A DNA stretch of 64,000 nucleotides from an uncultured Buttiauxella sp. (GCA_946480445.1 CAMLJN010000001.1:339352-403351), one strand, 5' to 3'; numbered from the stretch's first letter, positions 29,579 through 42,511 are shown. Numbers and translations are program-made. The notes: generated by a model from the letters alone, not told the origin.

Positions 29579-30679
29579 TTAAGCCGCTCCTTTTTTGCTG
29601 AAGCGCGCACGTAGCTGGCGCACAGGAACCGTATCCCAGACGTTTAGCACCAGCGCGATGCCAATGTAGACGAGATTCACCAGCCACATCCATATCATCG
29701 GGTCTATCTTACCTTTCGCCGCATTGGACTTCAGCGAGGTCTGCAACAGGAAGAAGACCAGATAAAGCAGCATCGCCGGGAGCATAGACAGCACGCGTCC
29801 CTGACGTGGGTTAACCACGCTTAACGGCACAACCATCAGCGCCATAATAAAGACGGTCAGCACCAGCGTGATGCGCCAGTGCAGCTCCGCGCGGGCATTA
29901 GGTTTATCGCTTTGCCACAGGGTCTTCATGTCCATCTGGCTGGCATCGTCCGGGTTTAATGCCACCGTCTGGTGCCCGACAATAGCCTGATAGTCCTGGA
30001 AATCCGTAATACGGAAGTCGCGCAGCATCGCGGTGCCTTCAAAGCGGGTTCCCGTATTGAGCGTCACCACCTGAGAGCCATCATACCGCAGGGACAGATG
30101 CCCGGAGTCAGCCACAATAACCGACGGGCGAGCGTTGCCCTTCGGACGAATTTGCGCAAGAAAGACGTCTTTAAAACTGGAGCCGTCAACGCTTTCAATA
30201 AATAACACGGAGTTGCCGTCGGTCGCCTGCTTAAATTGCCCCTGGGCCAGCGCCGCCATGCCGGGGTTGGCTTTGGCTTCCGCCAGCACTTCGTCCTGAT
30301 GGCGCGAAGACCAGGGACCGAGCCACATGGAATTGACCATGGCCACCACACCGGTAAAGAGTGCGAGGATCATCGCGGCTTTGATTAAGACCGCTTTACT
30401 CAGACCGCAGGCATGCATTACCGTGATTTCACTCTCGGTATATAGCTGCCCGAGCGTCATTAATAGCCCTAAAAACAGGCTCAACGGCAGGATAAGCTGC
30501 GCCATTTCCGGCACGCCTAATCCGAGGAGAGAAAGTACGAGGTTTGTCGGAATATCGCCCTCAACCGCCGCCCCGAGGATCCTGACCATCTTTTGACAAA
30601 AGAAAATCAAAAAGAGGATGAAGAGGATCGCAAGTTGGCTTTTGAGCGTCTCTCGAACCAGATATCTTATGATAATCAC
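29579..30679 (-). CDS. lptF: LPS export ABC permease LptF
   Basis: This 366-residue protein equals E. coli LptF in length and layout (six membrane segments, periplasmic jellyroll). It is the first gene of lptFG, divergent from pepA as in E. coli. The 276-base gap to pepA holds both promoters. Confidence 0.96.
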   Translation of the reverse strand: MIIIRYLVRETLKSQLAILFILFLIFFCQKMVRILGAAVEGDIPTNLVLSLLGLGVPEMAQLILPLSLFLGLLMTLGQLYTESEITVMHACGLSKAVLIKAAMILALFTGVVAMVNSMWLGPWSSRHQDEVLAEAKANPGMAALAQGQFKQATDGNSVLFIESVDGSSFKDVFLAQIRPKGNARPSVIVADSGHLSLRYDGSQVVTLNTGTRFEGTAMLRDFRITDFQDYQAIVGHQTVALNPDDASQMDMKTLWQSDKPNARAELHWRITLVLTVFIMALMVVPLSVVNPRQGRVLSMLPAMLLYLVFFLLQTSLKSNAAKGKIDPMIWMWLVNLVYIGIALVLNVWDTVPVRQLRARFSKKGAA

Positions 30680-30952
30680 ATTAAGTACGCCTGTGAAAAC
30701 GAGTCTTTTTGCAGGAAAATCGCTTGTTTCATCGCTTATACGTCATTTATTCTCTTGAGTCGTCGAAAACATCGCTAAGATTAGAAAACCCGGCGAAGTG
30801 ATGTCCCAGGGTGATTTAACTGACGTTGCCGAAACCGTAAAAATACATTCGTTAAGATTAACACGAAGTCATCGCAACAGCGGACATGAGTTACGAGAGC
30901 TTGCAATTCTAGCTGTAGCCACCGCCGTTGTCTTTAAGATTCAGGAGCGTAG

Positions 30953-32467
<1,515 letters not shown>

Positions 32468-32470
32468 CTG

Positions 32471-32550
32471 TCTCTCACCCCGGCCCTCTCACCGGAGGAG
32501 AGGGCGCAAACTAAAGTGCCCTTCTCGCGGGAAGGGGGTTAGGGTGAAGA
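32471..32550. repeat. GC-rich intergenic palindrome, copy 3
   Basis: A TCTCTCACCCCGGCCCTCTC start and a GGAAGGGGGTTAGGGTGA end are complementary in outline, with an inner CCTCTCACCGGAGGAGAGG hairpin. It fills the pepA-holC gap. Confidence 0.65.
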
Positions 32551-32583
32551 CGGCGTCCACATTCACTACAAAAAGCTGGCTTA

Positions 32584-33042
32584 ATGAAAAACGCGACGTT
32601 CTACCTTCTCGACAACGACACCGCCGCAGGCGAGCTGAGTGCCGTTGAAGCGTTGGTCTGTGAACTGGCTGCAGAACAGTTTCGGGCGGGAAAACGCCTG
32701 CTTATCGCCTGCGTAGATGAGCAGCAGGCCATCCGTCTGGATGAAGCGCTCTGGCAGCGCGATGCCCACGCATTTGTGCCGCATAATCTGGCCGGTGAAG
32801 GGCCGCGTTACGGCGCGCCGGTAGAACTGGCCTGGCCTCAGCGCCGCGGGAGTTCGCCACGCGATGTTCTTATCAGCCTCTTACCGCAGTTCGCAGATTT
32901 TGCCACCGCTTTCCATGAAGTGATAGACTTCGTTCCTTACGAAGATATTCAAAAACAACTGGCCCGTGAGCGCTACAAGGCGTATCGCGTTGCTGGTTTC
33001 CACTTGACTACGGCGACTCATACCCCGCCGGGAACGACATAG
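32584..33042 (+). CDS. holC: DNA polymerase III chi subunit HolC
   Basis: This 152-residue chi subunit links the clamp loader to SSB. It aligns with E. coli HolC (147 aa) up to RYKAYRVAGF, after which the tail reads HLTTATHTPPGTT instead of the short ending of E. coli, where holC abuts valS. The C-terminal difference looks like a small local change in the holC-valS joint, not a frameshift in the core. No strong ribosome site is seen. Confidence 0.93.
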   Translation: MKNATFYLLDNDTAAGELSAVEALVCELAAEQFRAGKRLLIACVDEQQAIRLDEALWQRDAHAFVPHNLAGEGPRYGAPVELAWPQRRGSSPRDVLISLLPQFADFATAFHEVIDFVPYEDIQKQLARERYKAYRVAGFHLTTATHTPPGTT

Positions 33043-33048
33043 CAGACA

Positions 33049-35904
33049 ATGGAAAAGACATATAACCCGCAAGATATCGAACAGCCGCTTTACGAGCACT
33101 GGGAACAGCAGGGCTACTTTAAGCCAAATGGCGACACCAGCCAGGAAAGCTTCTGCATCATGATCCCACCGCCGAACGTCACCGGCAGCTTGCATATGGG
33201 TCACGCCTTCCAGCAGACGATCATGGACACCATGATTCGCTACCAGCGCATGCAGGGCAAAAACACCCTGTGGCAGGCGGGGACTGACCACGCCGGCATC
33301 GCGACCCAGATGGTGGTCGAGCGCAAAATTGCCGCCGAAGAAGGGAAAACCCGTCACGACTACGGCCGCGACGCCTTTATCGAGAAAATCTGGCAGTGGA
33401 AGGCTGAGTCTGGTGGCACCATCACCCGTCAGATGCGTCGTCTTGGCAACTCCGTAGACTGGGAGCGCGAGCGCTTCACCATGGACGAAGGCCTGTCCAA
33501 CGCGGTGAAAGAAGTGTTCGTTCGCCTGTACAAAGAAGACCTGATTTATCGTGGCAAGCGCCTCGTAAACTGGGACCCGAAACTGCGCACCGCTATTTCC
33601 GATCTGGAAGTAGAAAACCGCGAGTCTAAAGGCTCCATGTGGCATCTGCGCTATCCGCTGGCCGACGGCGCGAAAACCGCCGACGGTAAAGATTACCTGA
33701 TCGTTGCCACCACCCGTCCGGAAACCGTGCTGGGCGATACCGGCGTAGCCGTATACCCGGAAGATCCACGCTATAAAGATCTGATCGGTAAATTCGTGGT
33801 GCTGCCGCTGGTTAACCGCCGTATTCCGATCGTGGGCGACGAGCACGCCGATATGGAAAAAGGCACCGGCTGCGTGAAGATCACGCCTGCCCATGACTTT
33901 AACGACTACGAAGTAGGCCGTCGTCACGCTCTGCCGATGATCAACATTCTGACCTTCGACGGCGATATCCGTGAATCGGCAGAGGTGTTTGATACTAACG
34001 GCGAAGAGTCCACCGTTTACGGCAACGACATCCCGGCAGAATTCCAGAAGCTGGAGCGCTTTGCCGCCCGTAAAGCCGTGGTCGCTAAGTTTGACGAACT
34101 GGGCCTGCTCGACGAAATCAAACCTCACGATCTGACCGTGCCTTACGGCGACCGTGGCGGCGTGGTTATCGAACCGATGCTCACCGACCAGTGGTACGTT
34201 CGCACCGCGCCGCTGGCGAAAGTCGCCGTTGAAGCCGTGGAGCAAGGTGACATTCAGTTTGTGCCTAAGCAGTACGAAAATATGTACTTCTCCTGGATGC
34301 GTGATATTCAGGACTGGTGTATTTCCCGACAGCTCTGGTGGGGTCACCGCATTCCGGCCTGGTACGACGCCGCAGGCAATGTCTACGTAGGCCGTAACGA
34401 AGCGGAAGTTCGCGCTGAGAACAATCTCGGTGATGAGATAGCGCTTAACCAGGACGAAGACGTGCTGGATACCTGGTTCTCCTCCGGCCTGTGGACCTTC
34501 TCCACGCTGGGCTGGCCTGAGAACACCGAAGCGCTGCGTACCTTCCACCCAACCAGCGTGATGGTCAGCGGCTTCGACATTATCTTCTTCTGGATTGCGC
34601 GCATGATCATGCTGACCATGCACTTCATCAAAGACGAAAACGGCAAGCCGCAGGTTCCGTTCAAAACCGTGTACATGACCGGCCTTATCCGCGACGACGA
34701 AGGGCAGAAAATGTCCAAGTCCAAGGGTAACGTTATCGATCCGCTGGATATGGTTGACGGCATCTCCCTGCCAGACCTGCTTGAAAAACGCACCGGCAAC
34801 ATGATGCAGCCGCAGCTGGCGGAGAAAATCCGCAAGCGCACCGAGAAGCAGTTCCCGAACGGCATTGAACCGCACGGCACCGACGCCCTGCGCTTTACGC
34901 TTGCGGCGCTGGCTTCTACCGGTCGCGATATCAACTGGGATATGAAGCGCCTGGAAGGCTATCGCAACTTCTGTAACAAGCTGTGGAACGCCAGCCGTTT
35001 CGTACTGATGAACAGCGAAGATCAGGACTGCGGCTTTAACGGCGGCGAGCTGGTGCTGTCACTTGCTGACCGCTGGATTCTGGCCGAGTTTAACCGCACC
35101 GTGAAGGCGTACCGTGAAGCGCTGGACAGCTATCGTTTTGATATTGCTGCCAACATTCTCTACGAATTCACCTGGAACCAGTTCTGTGACTGGTATCTGG
35201 AGCTGACCAAGCCGGTGATGAACAACGGCACCGAAGCGGAGCTGCGCGGGACGCGTAACACGCTGATCAACGTGCTGGAAGGTTTGCTGCGTCTTGCGCA
35301 TCCTATCATCCCGTTTATCACCGAAACCATCTGGCAGCGCGTGAAGGTCCTCAAAGGCATTAATGAAGATACCATCATGCTGCAGCCGTTCCCGGCGTAT
35401 AACAGCGCTCAGGACAATGAAGCGGCCTTCGCAGACACCGAGTGGCTGAAACAGGCCATTACCGCCGTGCGTAACATTCGCGCGGAGATGAACATTGCCC
35501 CGGGCAAACCGCTGGCAGTATTGCTGCGCGGTTGTAGCAGCGATGCGGTTCGTCGTGTCAACGAGAACAGCACCTTCCTGCAAAACCTGGCCCGTCTGGA
35601 AAGCATTACTATTCTGCCAGCCGCTGATAAAGGTCCGGTTTCCGTGACCAAGATCATCGACGGCGCAGAGCTGCTGATCCCGATGGCAGGCCTGGTCGAT
35701 AAAGCCGCCGAGATCGAACGTCTGGCAAAAGAAGTCGCTAAGATTGAAATTGAAATTGGCAAAATCGAAGGCAAACTGTCTAACGAAGGCTTTGTGGCAC
35801 GCGCGCCAGCAGAAGTTGTGGCGAAAGAGCGTGAGCGTCTGGTTGGCTTTGCCGATGCAAAAGCGAAGCTGATTGAGCAGCAGGCGGTTATCGCCGCGCT
35901 GTAA
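33049..35904 (+). CDS. valS: Valyl-tRNA synthetase
   Basis: At 951 residues it equals E. coli ValS. The class I signatures are [12 protein letters not shown] (HIGH, near residue 45) and KMSKS (near 554). The editing domain lies between them and a C-terminal coiled coil ([17 protein letters not shown]) ends the protein. It charges tRNA-Val and hydrolyses mischarged Thr-tRNA. It lies 6 bases after holC. Confidence 0.98.
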   Translation: MEKTYNPQDIEQPLYEHWEQQGYFKPNGDTSQESFCIMIPPPNVTGSLHMGHAFQQTIMDTMIRYQRMQGKNTLWQAGTDHAGIATQMVVERKIAAEEGKTRHDYGRDAFIEKIWQWKAESGGTITRQMRRLGNSVDWERERFTMDEGLSNAVKEVFVRLYKEDLIYRGKRLVNWDPKLRTAISDLEVENRESKGSMWHLRYPLADGAKTADGKDYLIVATTRPETVLGDTGVAVYPEDPRYKDLIGKFVVLPLVNRRIPIVGDEHADMEKGTGCVKITPAHDFNDYEVGRRHALPMINILTFDGDIRESAEVFDTNGEESTVYGNDIPAEFQKLERFAARKAVVAKFDELGLLDEIKPHDLTVPYGDRGGVVIEPMLTDQWYVRTAPLAKVAVEAVEQGDIQFVPKQYENMYFSWMRDIQDWCISRQLWWGHRIPAWYDAAGNVYVGRNEAEVRAENNLGDEIALNQDEDVLDTWFSSGLWTFSTLGWPENTEALRTFHPTSVMVSGFDIIFFWIARMIMLTMHFIKDENGKPQVPFKTVYMTGLIRDDEGQKMSKSKGNVIDPLDMVDGISLPDLLEKRTGNMMQPQLAEKIRKRTEKQFPNGIEPHGTDALRFTLAALASTGRDINWDMKRLEGYRNFCNKLWNASRFVLMNSEDQDCGFNGGELVLSLADRWILAEFNRTVKAYREALDSYRFDIAANILYEFTWNQFCDWYLELTKPVMNNGTEAELRGTRNTLINVLEGLLRLAHPIIPFITETIWQRVKVLKGINEDTIMLQPFPAYNSAQDNEAAFADTEWLKQAITAVRNIRAEMNIAPGKPLAVLLRGCSSDAVRRVNENSTFLQNLARLESITILPAADKGPVSVTKIIDGAELLIPMAGLVDKAAEIERLAKEVAKIEIEIGKIEGKLSNEGFVARAPAEVVAKERERLVGFADAKAKLIEQQAVIAAL

Positions 35905-35923
35905 CAGGACTTGCTGATGTTTT

Positions 35924-35952
35924 AAGGCCGGGGCTCCCCCCGGCCTTTTTTG
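35924..35952 (+). terminator. valS terminator
   Basis: GGCCGGGG (35926-35933) pairs with CCCCGGCC (35938-35945), flanked by AA/TT and followed by a T run. It ends the pepA-holC-valS region. Confidence 0.92.
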
Positions 35953-36043
35953 TTGCCCCTAATCTGTGCGGCTCTTATTGCACCCGATGCGCGGGAATGC
36001 TATTAAATCGACATATGTTGCAAAAAGTATCACGAGCCAAATA

Positions 36044-36547
36044 ATGACTATCGCTACTCCGGTTGACCTGGCCCTGCGCCGGGTCGCCCAGCCCGACAAT
36101 CCAGCCATCGCTTATGTCATCCGTGCGGTTTCGGCGGAATATGGTTTAACGGCCGATAAAGGCTACACCGTGGCCGATCCCAACCTCGACGAGCTGTATC
36201 AGGTTTACAGCCAGCCGGGCCACGCCTACTGGGTTGTGGAGATGAATGGAAAGGTCGTGGGCGGCGGCGGCGTAGCACCGCTGTCGTGCAGCGAGCCGGA
36301 TATTTGCGAGCTGCAAAAGATGTATTTCCTGCCCGAGGTCCGTGGCAAAGGCTTAGCCAAACGTCTGGCCCTGAAGGCGCTGGATTTTGCCCGTGAGCAG
36401 GGCTTTCAACGCTGCTATCTGGAAACCACCGCTTTTCTGACAGAAGCGATCGCGCTTTATGAGCGGCTGGGCTTCGAACACATCCCCGAGCCTCTGGGCT
36501 GCACCGGGCATGTGGACTGCGAGGTGAGGATGCTAAAAACGCTCTGA
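36044..36547 (+). CDS. yjgM: GNAT-family N-acetyltransferase YjgM
   Basis: This 167-residue protein has the same length as E. coli YjgM. The GNAT acetyl-CoA motif is [13 protein letters not shown]. Substrate is unknown. I start at MTIATPV (36044); an ATG at 35966 would add 26 unconserved residues. It follows valS as in E. coli. Confidence 0.9.
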   Translation: MTIATPVDLALRRVAQPDNPAIAYVIRAVSAEYGLTADKGYTVADPNLDELYQVYSQPGHAYWVVEMNGKVVGGGGVAPLSCSEPDICELQKMYFLPEVRGKGLAKRLALKALDFAREQGFQRCYLETTAFLTEAIALYERLGFEHIPEPLGCTGHVDCEVRMLKTL

Positions 36548-36565
36548 TAAGCGCGCACTGCACGT

Positions 36566-36603
36566 AAAAAGGCCCGCCGGATGCGATCCCTGCGGGCCTT
36601 TTT
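36566..36603. terminator. Bidirectional terminator between yjgM and uhpT
   Basis: AAAAAGGCCCGC (36566-36577) is perfectly complementary to GCGGGCCTTTTT (36592-36603). A/T tracts on both sides let it serve both convergent genes. Confidence 0.9.
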
Positions 36604-36619
36604 CATTGTTTAAACGGGA

Positions 36620-38011
36620 TCAGGCTGCGGCTAACTTTTGCAGACGTTTTTCACGGCGAATCTTACGCTCTTCAAACACCGCGACAACCGCCATCAGTAC
36701 GATACAGCCGATCGCTGCCGCATCCAGCGCGGCAAAGGTGCCCGCCCAGCCGGTGAGGCCGAAGATCGGCGTGCCATCGGCAATCATCCCCAGGCCCAGC
36801 TTGGCAAAACTGTCGCCAATCAGGTAGGCGAAGGTGCCTTTGATGCCGTCCGCCGCGCCGATGGCTTTCTTCGGCACGAAGCCCACCGCCGCCACGCCAA
36901 TCAGCAGCTGCGGGCCGAACACCAGGAAGCCAAGCGCAAACAGCGAAGCCAGGTAAACATACTGGTTGCTGGCATGCTGATACACGCCCAGGGTGGCAAT
37001 AATCAGCGCCAGCGCAACGCAGGCCACCAGCGCACGGCGTCCGTTTGCAAGATCCGACAGCCAGCCCCACAGCAGGGTGCCGACGAGAGCGCCCACTTCA
37101 AACAGGGTGAAGCCCTGAATCGCCACTTCTTTGGAGAGTTTAAGCTCCTGGAAGGCGTACACGGTGGACCACTGGTCAATACCAATACGCACCACGTAAA
37201 GGAAGATGTTGGAGAAGCACAGCAGCCAGATAACTTTGTTCTTCAGTACATACTCAACGAAGATCTGCCATTTGGTCATCGCGTTATCTTCGGTTTCTTT
37301 GTCTTCTTCGCTGACCTCTTCGCCAAACAGCTCTTCGGCTGTGCCGAGGCCGTAAGATTCCGGGGAGTCGCTGCCGTAGCGCAGAGCAATAAAACCGACA
37401 ATCAGGGCGATAATGGAAGGGAAGATAAACATCCCGATGACGTGGCCGTTAAACAGATAGTTCGCACCAAACAGGGCAACGCCCGCCGCCCCCGCCCCGC
37501 CGAGGTTGTGGGAGATGTTCCACATCCCCAGGTAGCTGCCTCGTTTACGGCGAGGCGTCCATTTGGTAATGGTCGAGTAACTGCACGAGCCGCCGGTACT
37601 CTGGAAGAAACCGCTCAGCGCGTAGAAGGCAATCATCAGGAACAGGCTAACCGAGCCTGCGCCCATGCTGGCGCTGAAGCCAAGCATACAGATAGCGGAG
37701 AGAATCAGCATAAACGGCAGGAACTGCTTGGTGTTTTTGCCGTCCGCGTAATAGGAAACCAGCGTTTTGCCCACGCCGTAGGTGATGGAGAACCCGAGGC
37801 CGATCATCCCCAGTTGCGTCATGCTCAGCCCGTAGGTCGAGATCATGTCGTTTTGCGCGATGTTGAAATTTTTGCGGATCAGATACATCGTCAGGTAGCC
37901 GATAAACACCACCAGATACGACTGCATAAAGGGTTTGAACCACATCTTGCGCCGCACTTCGAGCGGCAGATCCAGGGTGGGCTTGCGCACCTGGTTTAAA
38001 AAGGCCAGCAT
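36620..38011 (-). CDS. uhpT: Hexose-6-phosphate:phosphate antiporter UhpT
   Basis: This 463-residue MFS protein is almost identical to E. coli UhpT from [19 protein letters not shown] onward. It has twelve membrane segments. It exchanges external glucose-6-phosphate and related sugar phosphates for phosphate, and also lets in fosfomycin. Transcription depends on UhpA and on signalling by UhpB/UhpC encoded upstream. Confidence 0.97.
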   Translation of the reverse strand: MLAFLNQVRKPTLDLPLEVRRKMWFKPFMQSYLVVFIGYLTMYLIRKNFNIAQNDMISTYGLSMTQLGMIGLGFSITYGVGKTLVSYYADGKNTKQFLPFMLILSAICMLGFSASMGAGSVSLFLMIAFYALSGFFQSTGGSCSYSTITKWTPRRKRGSYLGMWNISHNLGGAGAAGVALFGANYLFNGHVIGMFIFPSIIALIVGFIALRYGSDSPESYGLGTAEELFGEEVSEEDKETEDNAMTKWQIFVEYVLKNKVIWLLCFSNIFLYVVRIGIDQWSTVYAFQELKLSKEVAIQGFTLFEVGALVGTLLWGWLSDLANGRRALVACVALALIIATLGVYQHASNQYVYLASLFALGFLVFGPQLLIGVAAVGFVPKKAIGAADGIKGTFAYLIGDSFAKLGLGMIADGTPIFGLTGWAGTFAALDAAAIGCIVLMAVVAVFEERKIRREKRLQKLAAA

Positions 38012-38149
38012 GGATGACTCCTGATTTGAATTCCTGCTTGATGGCAGGCATTGTAAAAATCAGCGCGCCAGCAGGCCTGAGACAGCATCCAGGAGAGATC
38101 GGGAAAATTTCTTAGTTTTGCCCCTCTTGGGGCAAAAAGGTGAGATGCA
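38012..38149 (-). promoter_or_regulatory. uhpT promoter region
   Basis: The 138-bp uhpC-uhpT gap should carry UhpA sites and the uhpT promoter. It contains a CCTG/CAGG-rich stretch (about 38062-38097) that could be UhpA sites, and a 9-bp perfect hairpin (TTTTGCCCC / GGGGCAAAA, 38116-38137) near the uhpC stop. Neither is proven. Confidence 0.45.
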
Positions 38150-39481
38150 TCACGCTTCGTTAGCGGCGCGTGGAGCCTGAGCATTTAAGAACGGCAGCAG
38201 CAGCAGAGCCGAAACGCCAGCGGCGGTCGCGATAACCGCAAAGAACCCGCTCCAGTGCCAGACGTCGATAACCCGCGCCAGCGGCCAGCCAGATAGCGAT
38301 GCCCCAAGGTAGGCAAACAGCCCGACAAAGCCCGTCGCAGCCCCGGCAGCCTCTTTGTGGGAACACTCCGCCGCGGCCATGCCGATAAGCATCTGCGGGC
38401 CAAACACAAAGAAGCCGATAGTAAAGAAACAGGCAGCCTGCATCACGTAGCTGGCAAAAGGCATCAGCCACAGCGAGCCAACCGACAGCAGGATCCCGGC
38501 GGCAAAGATAAGGTTCATCGGCCCACGGTTGCCGTTAAACAGCTTGTCCGACCCCCAGCCCGCTACCAGCGCGCCGATAAATCCGCCGAGTTCGAACATC
38601 GTCACCGCAGAGTTAGCCTTGACCAGCCCAACGCCGAGCGTCTCCGCCATGTAGAGATTACCCCAGTCGTTTATCGCCGCCCGCACCACGTACACCAACA
38701 CGTAGCACAGCGACAGCAGCCAGATGTACGGGTTCGCCAGCACGTATTTGTAGAGGATCTCTTTACGCGTTAGCCCTGCCCCCTCCTGCTGCTGAGCCAT
38801 TTCCAGCTCGTCATGCTGCCAGTCGCCCACGGCGGGCAGGCCGACGGTTTGCGGGCGATCGCGCAGGCGCCAGCACAGAAATAGCCCGGCAACAATGGCG
38901 AGGCCGCCAGCAATCATCATCCCGACGCGCCAGCCGTAATTTACCGCCGCCGCGCCGATAATCATCGGAATGAGCGCCCCGCCCAGGTTATGCGCCGTAT
39001 TCCACACCGCCCACCAGCCGCCGCGCTCGCTGCGGGAGTACCACGCCGTCAGCAATCTTGCGCAGACCGGCGATCCCCAGCCCTGGAAAAACGCATTCAG
39101 CGCCCACAGCAGGGCAAACGCCCACAGCGAAGTCGAGAAGCCAAACAGGATGTTGACGATACCGGTGGCAATCAGCCCCAGCCCCATGAAATAACGGGCG
39201 TTGGAGAAGTCGCTGACGATACCGGAAAGAAACTTCGACAGGCCGTAAGTCACGTAAAACAGCGTCGCCAGCAGGCCAATATCGGTGCGCGCCATCACGC
39301 CGGTTGCGAGGATCTCCGGCGCGGCCGCGTTAAAGCTTTTACGGGTAAAATAAAACAGCGCATAGCCCATCCAGATGGTTAGCAGGATGTGACGTCGCCA
39401 GTAGCGGTAGCGGGCGTCGATTTCATTTTTATCGCCCAGCAAAGGCGCGCTGGCCGGTACTTTCAGAAAACTCAACATCAT
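38150..39481 (-). CDS. uhpC: Glucose-6-phosphate sensor UhpC
   Basis: This 443-residue MFS protein is related to UhpT but matches E. coli UhpC (439 aa; RYRYWRRHILLTIWMGYALFYF). It senses external glucose-6-phosphate and activates the kinase UhpB in the membrane. It lies 8 bases after uhpB. Confidence 0.95.
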   Translation of the reverse strand: MMLSFLKVPASAPLLGDKNEIDARYRYWRRHILLTIWMGYALFYFTRKSFNAAAPEILATGVMARTDIGLLATLFYVTYGLSKFLSGIVSDFSNARYFMGLGLIATGIVNILFGFSTSLWAFALLWALNAFFQGWGSPVCARLLTAWYSRSERGGWWAVWNTAHNLGGALIPMIIGAAAVNYGWRVGMMIAGGLAIVAGLFLCWRLRDRPQTVGLPAVGDWQHDELEMAQQQEGAGLTRKEILYKYVLANPYIWLLSLCYVLVYVVRAAINDWGNLYMAETLGVGLVKANSAVTMFELGGFIGALVAGWGSDKLFNGNRGPMNLIFAAGILLSVGSLWLMPFASYVMQAACFFTIGFFVFGPQMLIGMAAAECSHKEAAGAATGFVGLFAYLGASLSGWPLARVIDVWHWSGFFAVIATAAGVSALLLLPFLNAQAPRAANEA

Positions 39482-39488
39482 CGCCCCC

Positions 39489-40994
39489 TCAGACGTATCG
39501 CAACGGCAGACAGACGCTGACGCGCGTGCCGTGAGTGCAGGAGATGGCCAGGGTGCCGCCCAGCGCCGTCACACGCTCGCGCATCCCGATAAGTCCAAAG
39601 CCCTGCTGCTCCAGACCGGGCGGCAGGCCGCTGCCGTCATCCTCAATGACCAGCATCAGCCGATCTTCCTGTCGCCAGCCCTGAAGCGTTACCGCACTGG
39701 CGCTGGCGTGTTTGACGATATTGTTCAGCCCTTCCTGGCAGACCCGGAACAGCGTGACGCGTTGCCCTTCGCTGAGCAGCTGTTCGTCAATCTGCCAGTC
39801 GAGATGGCTGACTATGCCGCGGCTTTCCAGCTCCATTTCGCGCAGCAGGGAGCGTACAGCCTGTTCGAGAGACAGATCATCAAGCTGGCGCGGACGCAGC
39901 CGCCCAAGCAGGCGACGTACCGAATCATAAACGCCAAGCGAGAGCTGCTCGATATGCGCGCCGCTGCGTTTTATGCCGTCATTTTCCAGGGCCTGGCGCT
40001 GCATTATGCCCGCCTGGGTGCGGATCGCCGTGATCGTCTGACCTATATCGTCGTGCAGCTCGCGGGCAACTTCACGACGCACGCTCTCTTCGGTTTCAAG
40101 CAGCCGCTCGGCAAGGCGACGGTTGCGGGAAAGCTCGGTTTGCAGCGACTGGTTCAGCTCGCGCAGGCGCTGAATCCCCGCGCCCAGCAGCAGTCCGGTC
40201 AGGCTTTGCGCCAGCAGTGAGAGGAGGAGATCAACCGGATGATCGTGCCAGGTCTGGCTGGCAATTAACGCAATGGCGTTCATCAGGGTGGCGATAAGCG
40301 CCCCCTGCCAGCCGTAGTGCCAGGCAAGCGCGATAATCGGCAGCGCAAGGCAGAACGGCGTAAAGCGGGAAAGCTCAGCGGGCAGCCCCAGCTGAAGCCA
40401 AAGGCTGACGGCAAAGAGCAGCAGATACCAAATCAGGTGACGACCACGCCAGTTCACCGGCTGGGAAACCAGCGCCGGGCCAAGAGGGTGCCAGACGGTG
40501 CTGGTGAGGTAATGCCAGATAACCAGGCAGGTCGGCGCAAGCGTCAGGCCGCCGGTCAGGGTTAACAGCAATGCGTTCAGGGACTCCTGGCCCTGCCCGA
40601 CCCACGGCAAAGATTGCAGCAGCGCGGCGGCGATGAGCGCGCCGCCCTGGCGCAGTAAAGTACGCCAGTCTCGCTGATGGCGGTAGCGGGAGATTAGCGC
40701 AACCGGCAGCAGGGTCAGTACACCTCCGACGATCAGCAGCGGCAGGTGTGCCAGCACCACTTCATGAGCCAGCCAGCCCAGCAGCAGCCATTCCGCGCCG
40801 AGCAAAACAGGCCAGTAGCCGCGCGGGCATTGCAGCATCAGGCCCAGGCGCAGGCCAAAAGGAAACAGCAGCACCGCAAGTTCGGGCTGCACAACCAGGT
40901 GCAGGCTGATGCTCCACAGGCAGAACCACGCGGCGGAGAAGATAAAAAAGCTGGCGATAACGGCTATCAGCCGCGAGAAAAAAGGCTGCATCAC
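39489..40994 (-). CDS. uhpB: Sensor histidine kinase UhpB
   Basis: This 501-residue protein has a hydrophobic N-terminal half with several membrane segments (MASE1-like) and a HisKA_3 module with H314 in [10 protein letters not shown] HATPase domain ends it ([20 protein letters not shown]). It phosphorylates UhpA when UhpC detects sugar phosphate. Its start overlaps the uhpA stop (ATGA). Confidence 0.95.
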   Translation of the reverse strand: MMQPFFSRLIAVIASFFIFSAAWFCLWSISLHLVVQPELAVLLFPFGLRLGLMLQCPRGYWPVLLGAEWLLLGWLAHEVVLAHLPLLIVGGVLTLLPVALISRYRHQRDWRTLLRQGGALIAAALLQSLPWVGQGQESLNALLLTLTGGLTLAPTCLVIWHYLTSTVWHPLGPALVSQPVNWRGRHLIWYLLLFAVSLWLQLGLPAELSRFTPFCLALPIIALAWHYGWQGALIATLMNAIALIASQTWHDHPVDLLLSLLAQSLTGLLLGAGIQRLRELNQSLQTELSRNRRLAERLLETEESVRREVARELHDDIGQTITAIRTQAGIMQRQALENDGIKRSGAHIEQLSLGVYDSVRRLLGRLRPRQLDDLSLEQAVRSLLREMELESRGIVSHLDWQIDEQLLSEGQRVTLFRVCQEGLNNIVKHASASAVTLQGWRQEDRLMLVIEDDGSGLPPGLEQQGFGLIGMRERVTALGGTLAISCTHGTRVSVCLPLRYV

Positions 40995-41581
40995 CAGCCG
41001 TCAAACAGGCGGCGAGCCAGCGCGACGTCGTTGCTGACGTCGAGTTTTTCCATCAGGTTTGCGCGGTGAACGTGTACCGTTTTCGGCGACAGCCCAAGCT
41101 CGGTGGCAATCTCTTTCACCGCCAGGCCCTGAGCCAGTTTTTCCGCGACCTGGCGTTCACGCCTGGTCAGCGGATCCTGCCGCCCGGCCGCCAGCTTCAT
41201 GGCGATGTCCGGCGTCAGATAGCAGCCTCCGGTCGCCACGGTGTGCACCGCGGCAATCAGTTCGTCCGGGCTGCAACGTTTAGATAAAAAGCCGCGCGCA
41301 CCGGCGTTCAGCGCCTGCTCCACCAGCGCCGGGCTGTCGTGAACCGACAGCATGATGGTCGCCATGCCCTTCGGCAGCTGCGCAAGCAGCTCAAGCCCGG
41401 AAACGTCCGGCATCGAAATATCGCAGATACAGACCTGCACGCCCTGCCCCGGCAGCCCGGCCAACGCCTCACGGCCTGAGCCAAACTCGGCCACAACCTG
41501 AAAATCTGCCTCCAGCCCAAGCAGTTGGGCAAAGCCGGAGCGGACGATAAGGTGATCGTCGATAAGGGCGATGCTAATCAT
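40991..41581 (-). CDS. uhpA: Response regulator UhpA
   Basis: At 196 residues it equals E. coli UhpA. The phospho-acceptor is D54 (CDISMPD), followed by a LuxR/FixJ helix-turn-helix ([17 protein letters not shown]). It activates uhpT. I start at MISIALIDD (41581), matching E. coli; the frame extends 20 codons further without conservation. It is the first gene of uhpABC. Confidence 0.95.
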   Translation of the reverse strand: MISIALIDDHLIVRSGFAQLLGLEADFQVVAEFGSGREALAGLPGQGVQVCICDISMPDVSGLELLAQLPKGMATIMLSVHDSPALVEQALNAGARGFLSKRCSPDELIAAVHTVATGGCYLTPDIAMKLAAGRQDPLTRRERQVAEKLAQGLAVKEIATELGLSPKTVHVHRANLMEKLDVSNDVALARRLFDGW

Positions 41582-41674
41582 GATGCTTTCCAGGAAGGTA
41601 AAAAACGCGCTTACCTTAGCGATAAGCGCATTGCTGTTCAAGCCTTAAGCGATTCAGTGTTCATCGCCCAGGGC

Positions 41675-42499
41675 TTATTCACCGGCCACCGACAGGCGAA
41701 TAATGGCCGCCGCCTTGGGCTGCGGCAGCAGCAGCACGTTGCGCCACAGCTCCTGCACCATATTACAGACCATCCCCTCTTTGCCCTGCGCTTTTTGCGG
41801 CTCGGACAGCAGCGCCACATCCTGGCCATATTTGTGCACCAGCTGCTGCACAACAGGCTGGATATCAGCTTGCGCCTGCTGACGCTCTTGCGCCGTGACG
41901 GTATGTTTTTGCGGGCCAAATGCCGAACGCAGCATTTCACCATCGACGGCCATGCGCCGCACAGACACTTCCCGCGGTAAAAGTCGGGCAGCATTAATCC
42001 CCCCCTTCACAGCCGGGAACAGGAAGCGGAAGCAGGCGTCGTCGCTGGACTTCTGCACCATCGCAGTTTGCTGCATGTTGATCTGCATATAGGCCACGAC
42101 GTTGGCATCCGGGGCGTCCTGCAGATGTTTTATCTGGAACGCCAGGATCTGCGGCTGAATGGCATCAATGATGTCCTGCTCCGCTTTCCCTTGCTGATAC
42201 ATCTTTATAGCCTGCTGGCGAATATCGGCAAAAAACGCCGGCTGATGTTCCTTCATGATCTGGTAAACCGGCATCTGACTGAAAACCTCATCAAGCTGGT
42301 TTACCTGCACCTGCGCCGCCTCTTTCCCATCGCGCGCAATGAGGTATTTCACATCAACGATATTCCACACAACGATAGCCACGAGGGCGATAACCAGCGC
42401 GCTGACCTTACCTATCCAGCCTTTTCTACGGGCAACGCCCACCACGGCCGCGATAACCGCGCCAACATAGCCTGCGATAATAACGTGAGTCCAGTTCAT
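41675..42499 (-). CDS. Conserved membrane-anchored protein of unknown function
   Basis: I do not recognise the family of this 274-residue protein. Two hydrophobic helices at about 7-22 and 33-47 separated by a basic loop (ARRKGWIGK) anchor it, and the remaining 220 residues are helical with three cysteines. It follows miaE by 12 bases in the same direction with a strong AAGGAA site, suggesting co-transcription. Confidence 0.75.
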   Translation of the reverse strand: MNWTHVIIAGYVGAVIAAVVGVARRKGWIGKVSALVIALVAIVVWNIVDVKYLIARDGKEAAQVQVNQLDEVFSQMPVYQIMKEHQPAFFADIRQQAIKMYQQGKAEQDIIDAIQPQILAFQIKHLQDAPDANVVAYMQINMQQTAMVQKSSDDACFRFLFPAVKGGINAARLLPREVSVRRMAVDGEMLRSAFGPQKHTVTAQERQQAQADIQPVVQQLVHKYGQDVALLSEPQKAQGKEGMVCNMVQELWRNVLLLPQPKAAAIIRLSVAGE

Positions 42500-42511
42500 G
42501 CTTTTTCCTTC

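Noticed and set aside
32990-33042. Frameshift in holC
   Set aside because: The core aligns to E. coli HolC up to the last dozen residues, and the stop comes before valS, so this is a different tail.
32881-34875. 664-codon open frame on the minus strand across holC-valS
   Set aside because: It is antisense to valS, whose full-length match to E. coli is certain. The protein is rich in H, F and V runs typical of a GC-rich shadow frame.
36638-37999. 453-codon plus-strand frame across uhpT
   Set aside because: It is the complement of uhpT, which is conserved throughout. The composition (Q, R, H, A) is that of a shadow.
38116-38137. Terminator of uhpC
   Set aside because: The stem is perfect, but the 3' arm on the coding strand ends in As, not Ts, so it is not a standard terminator.
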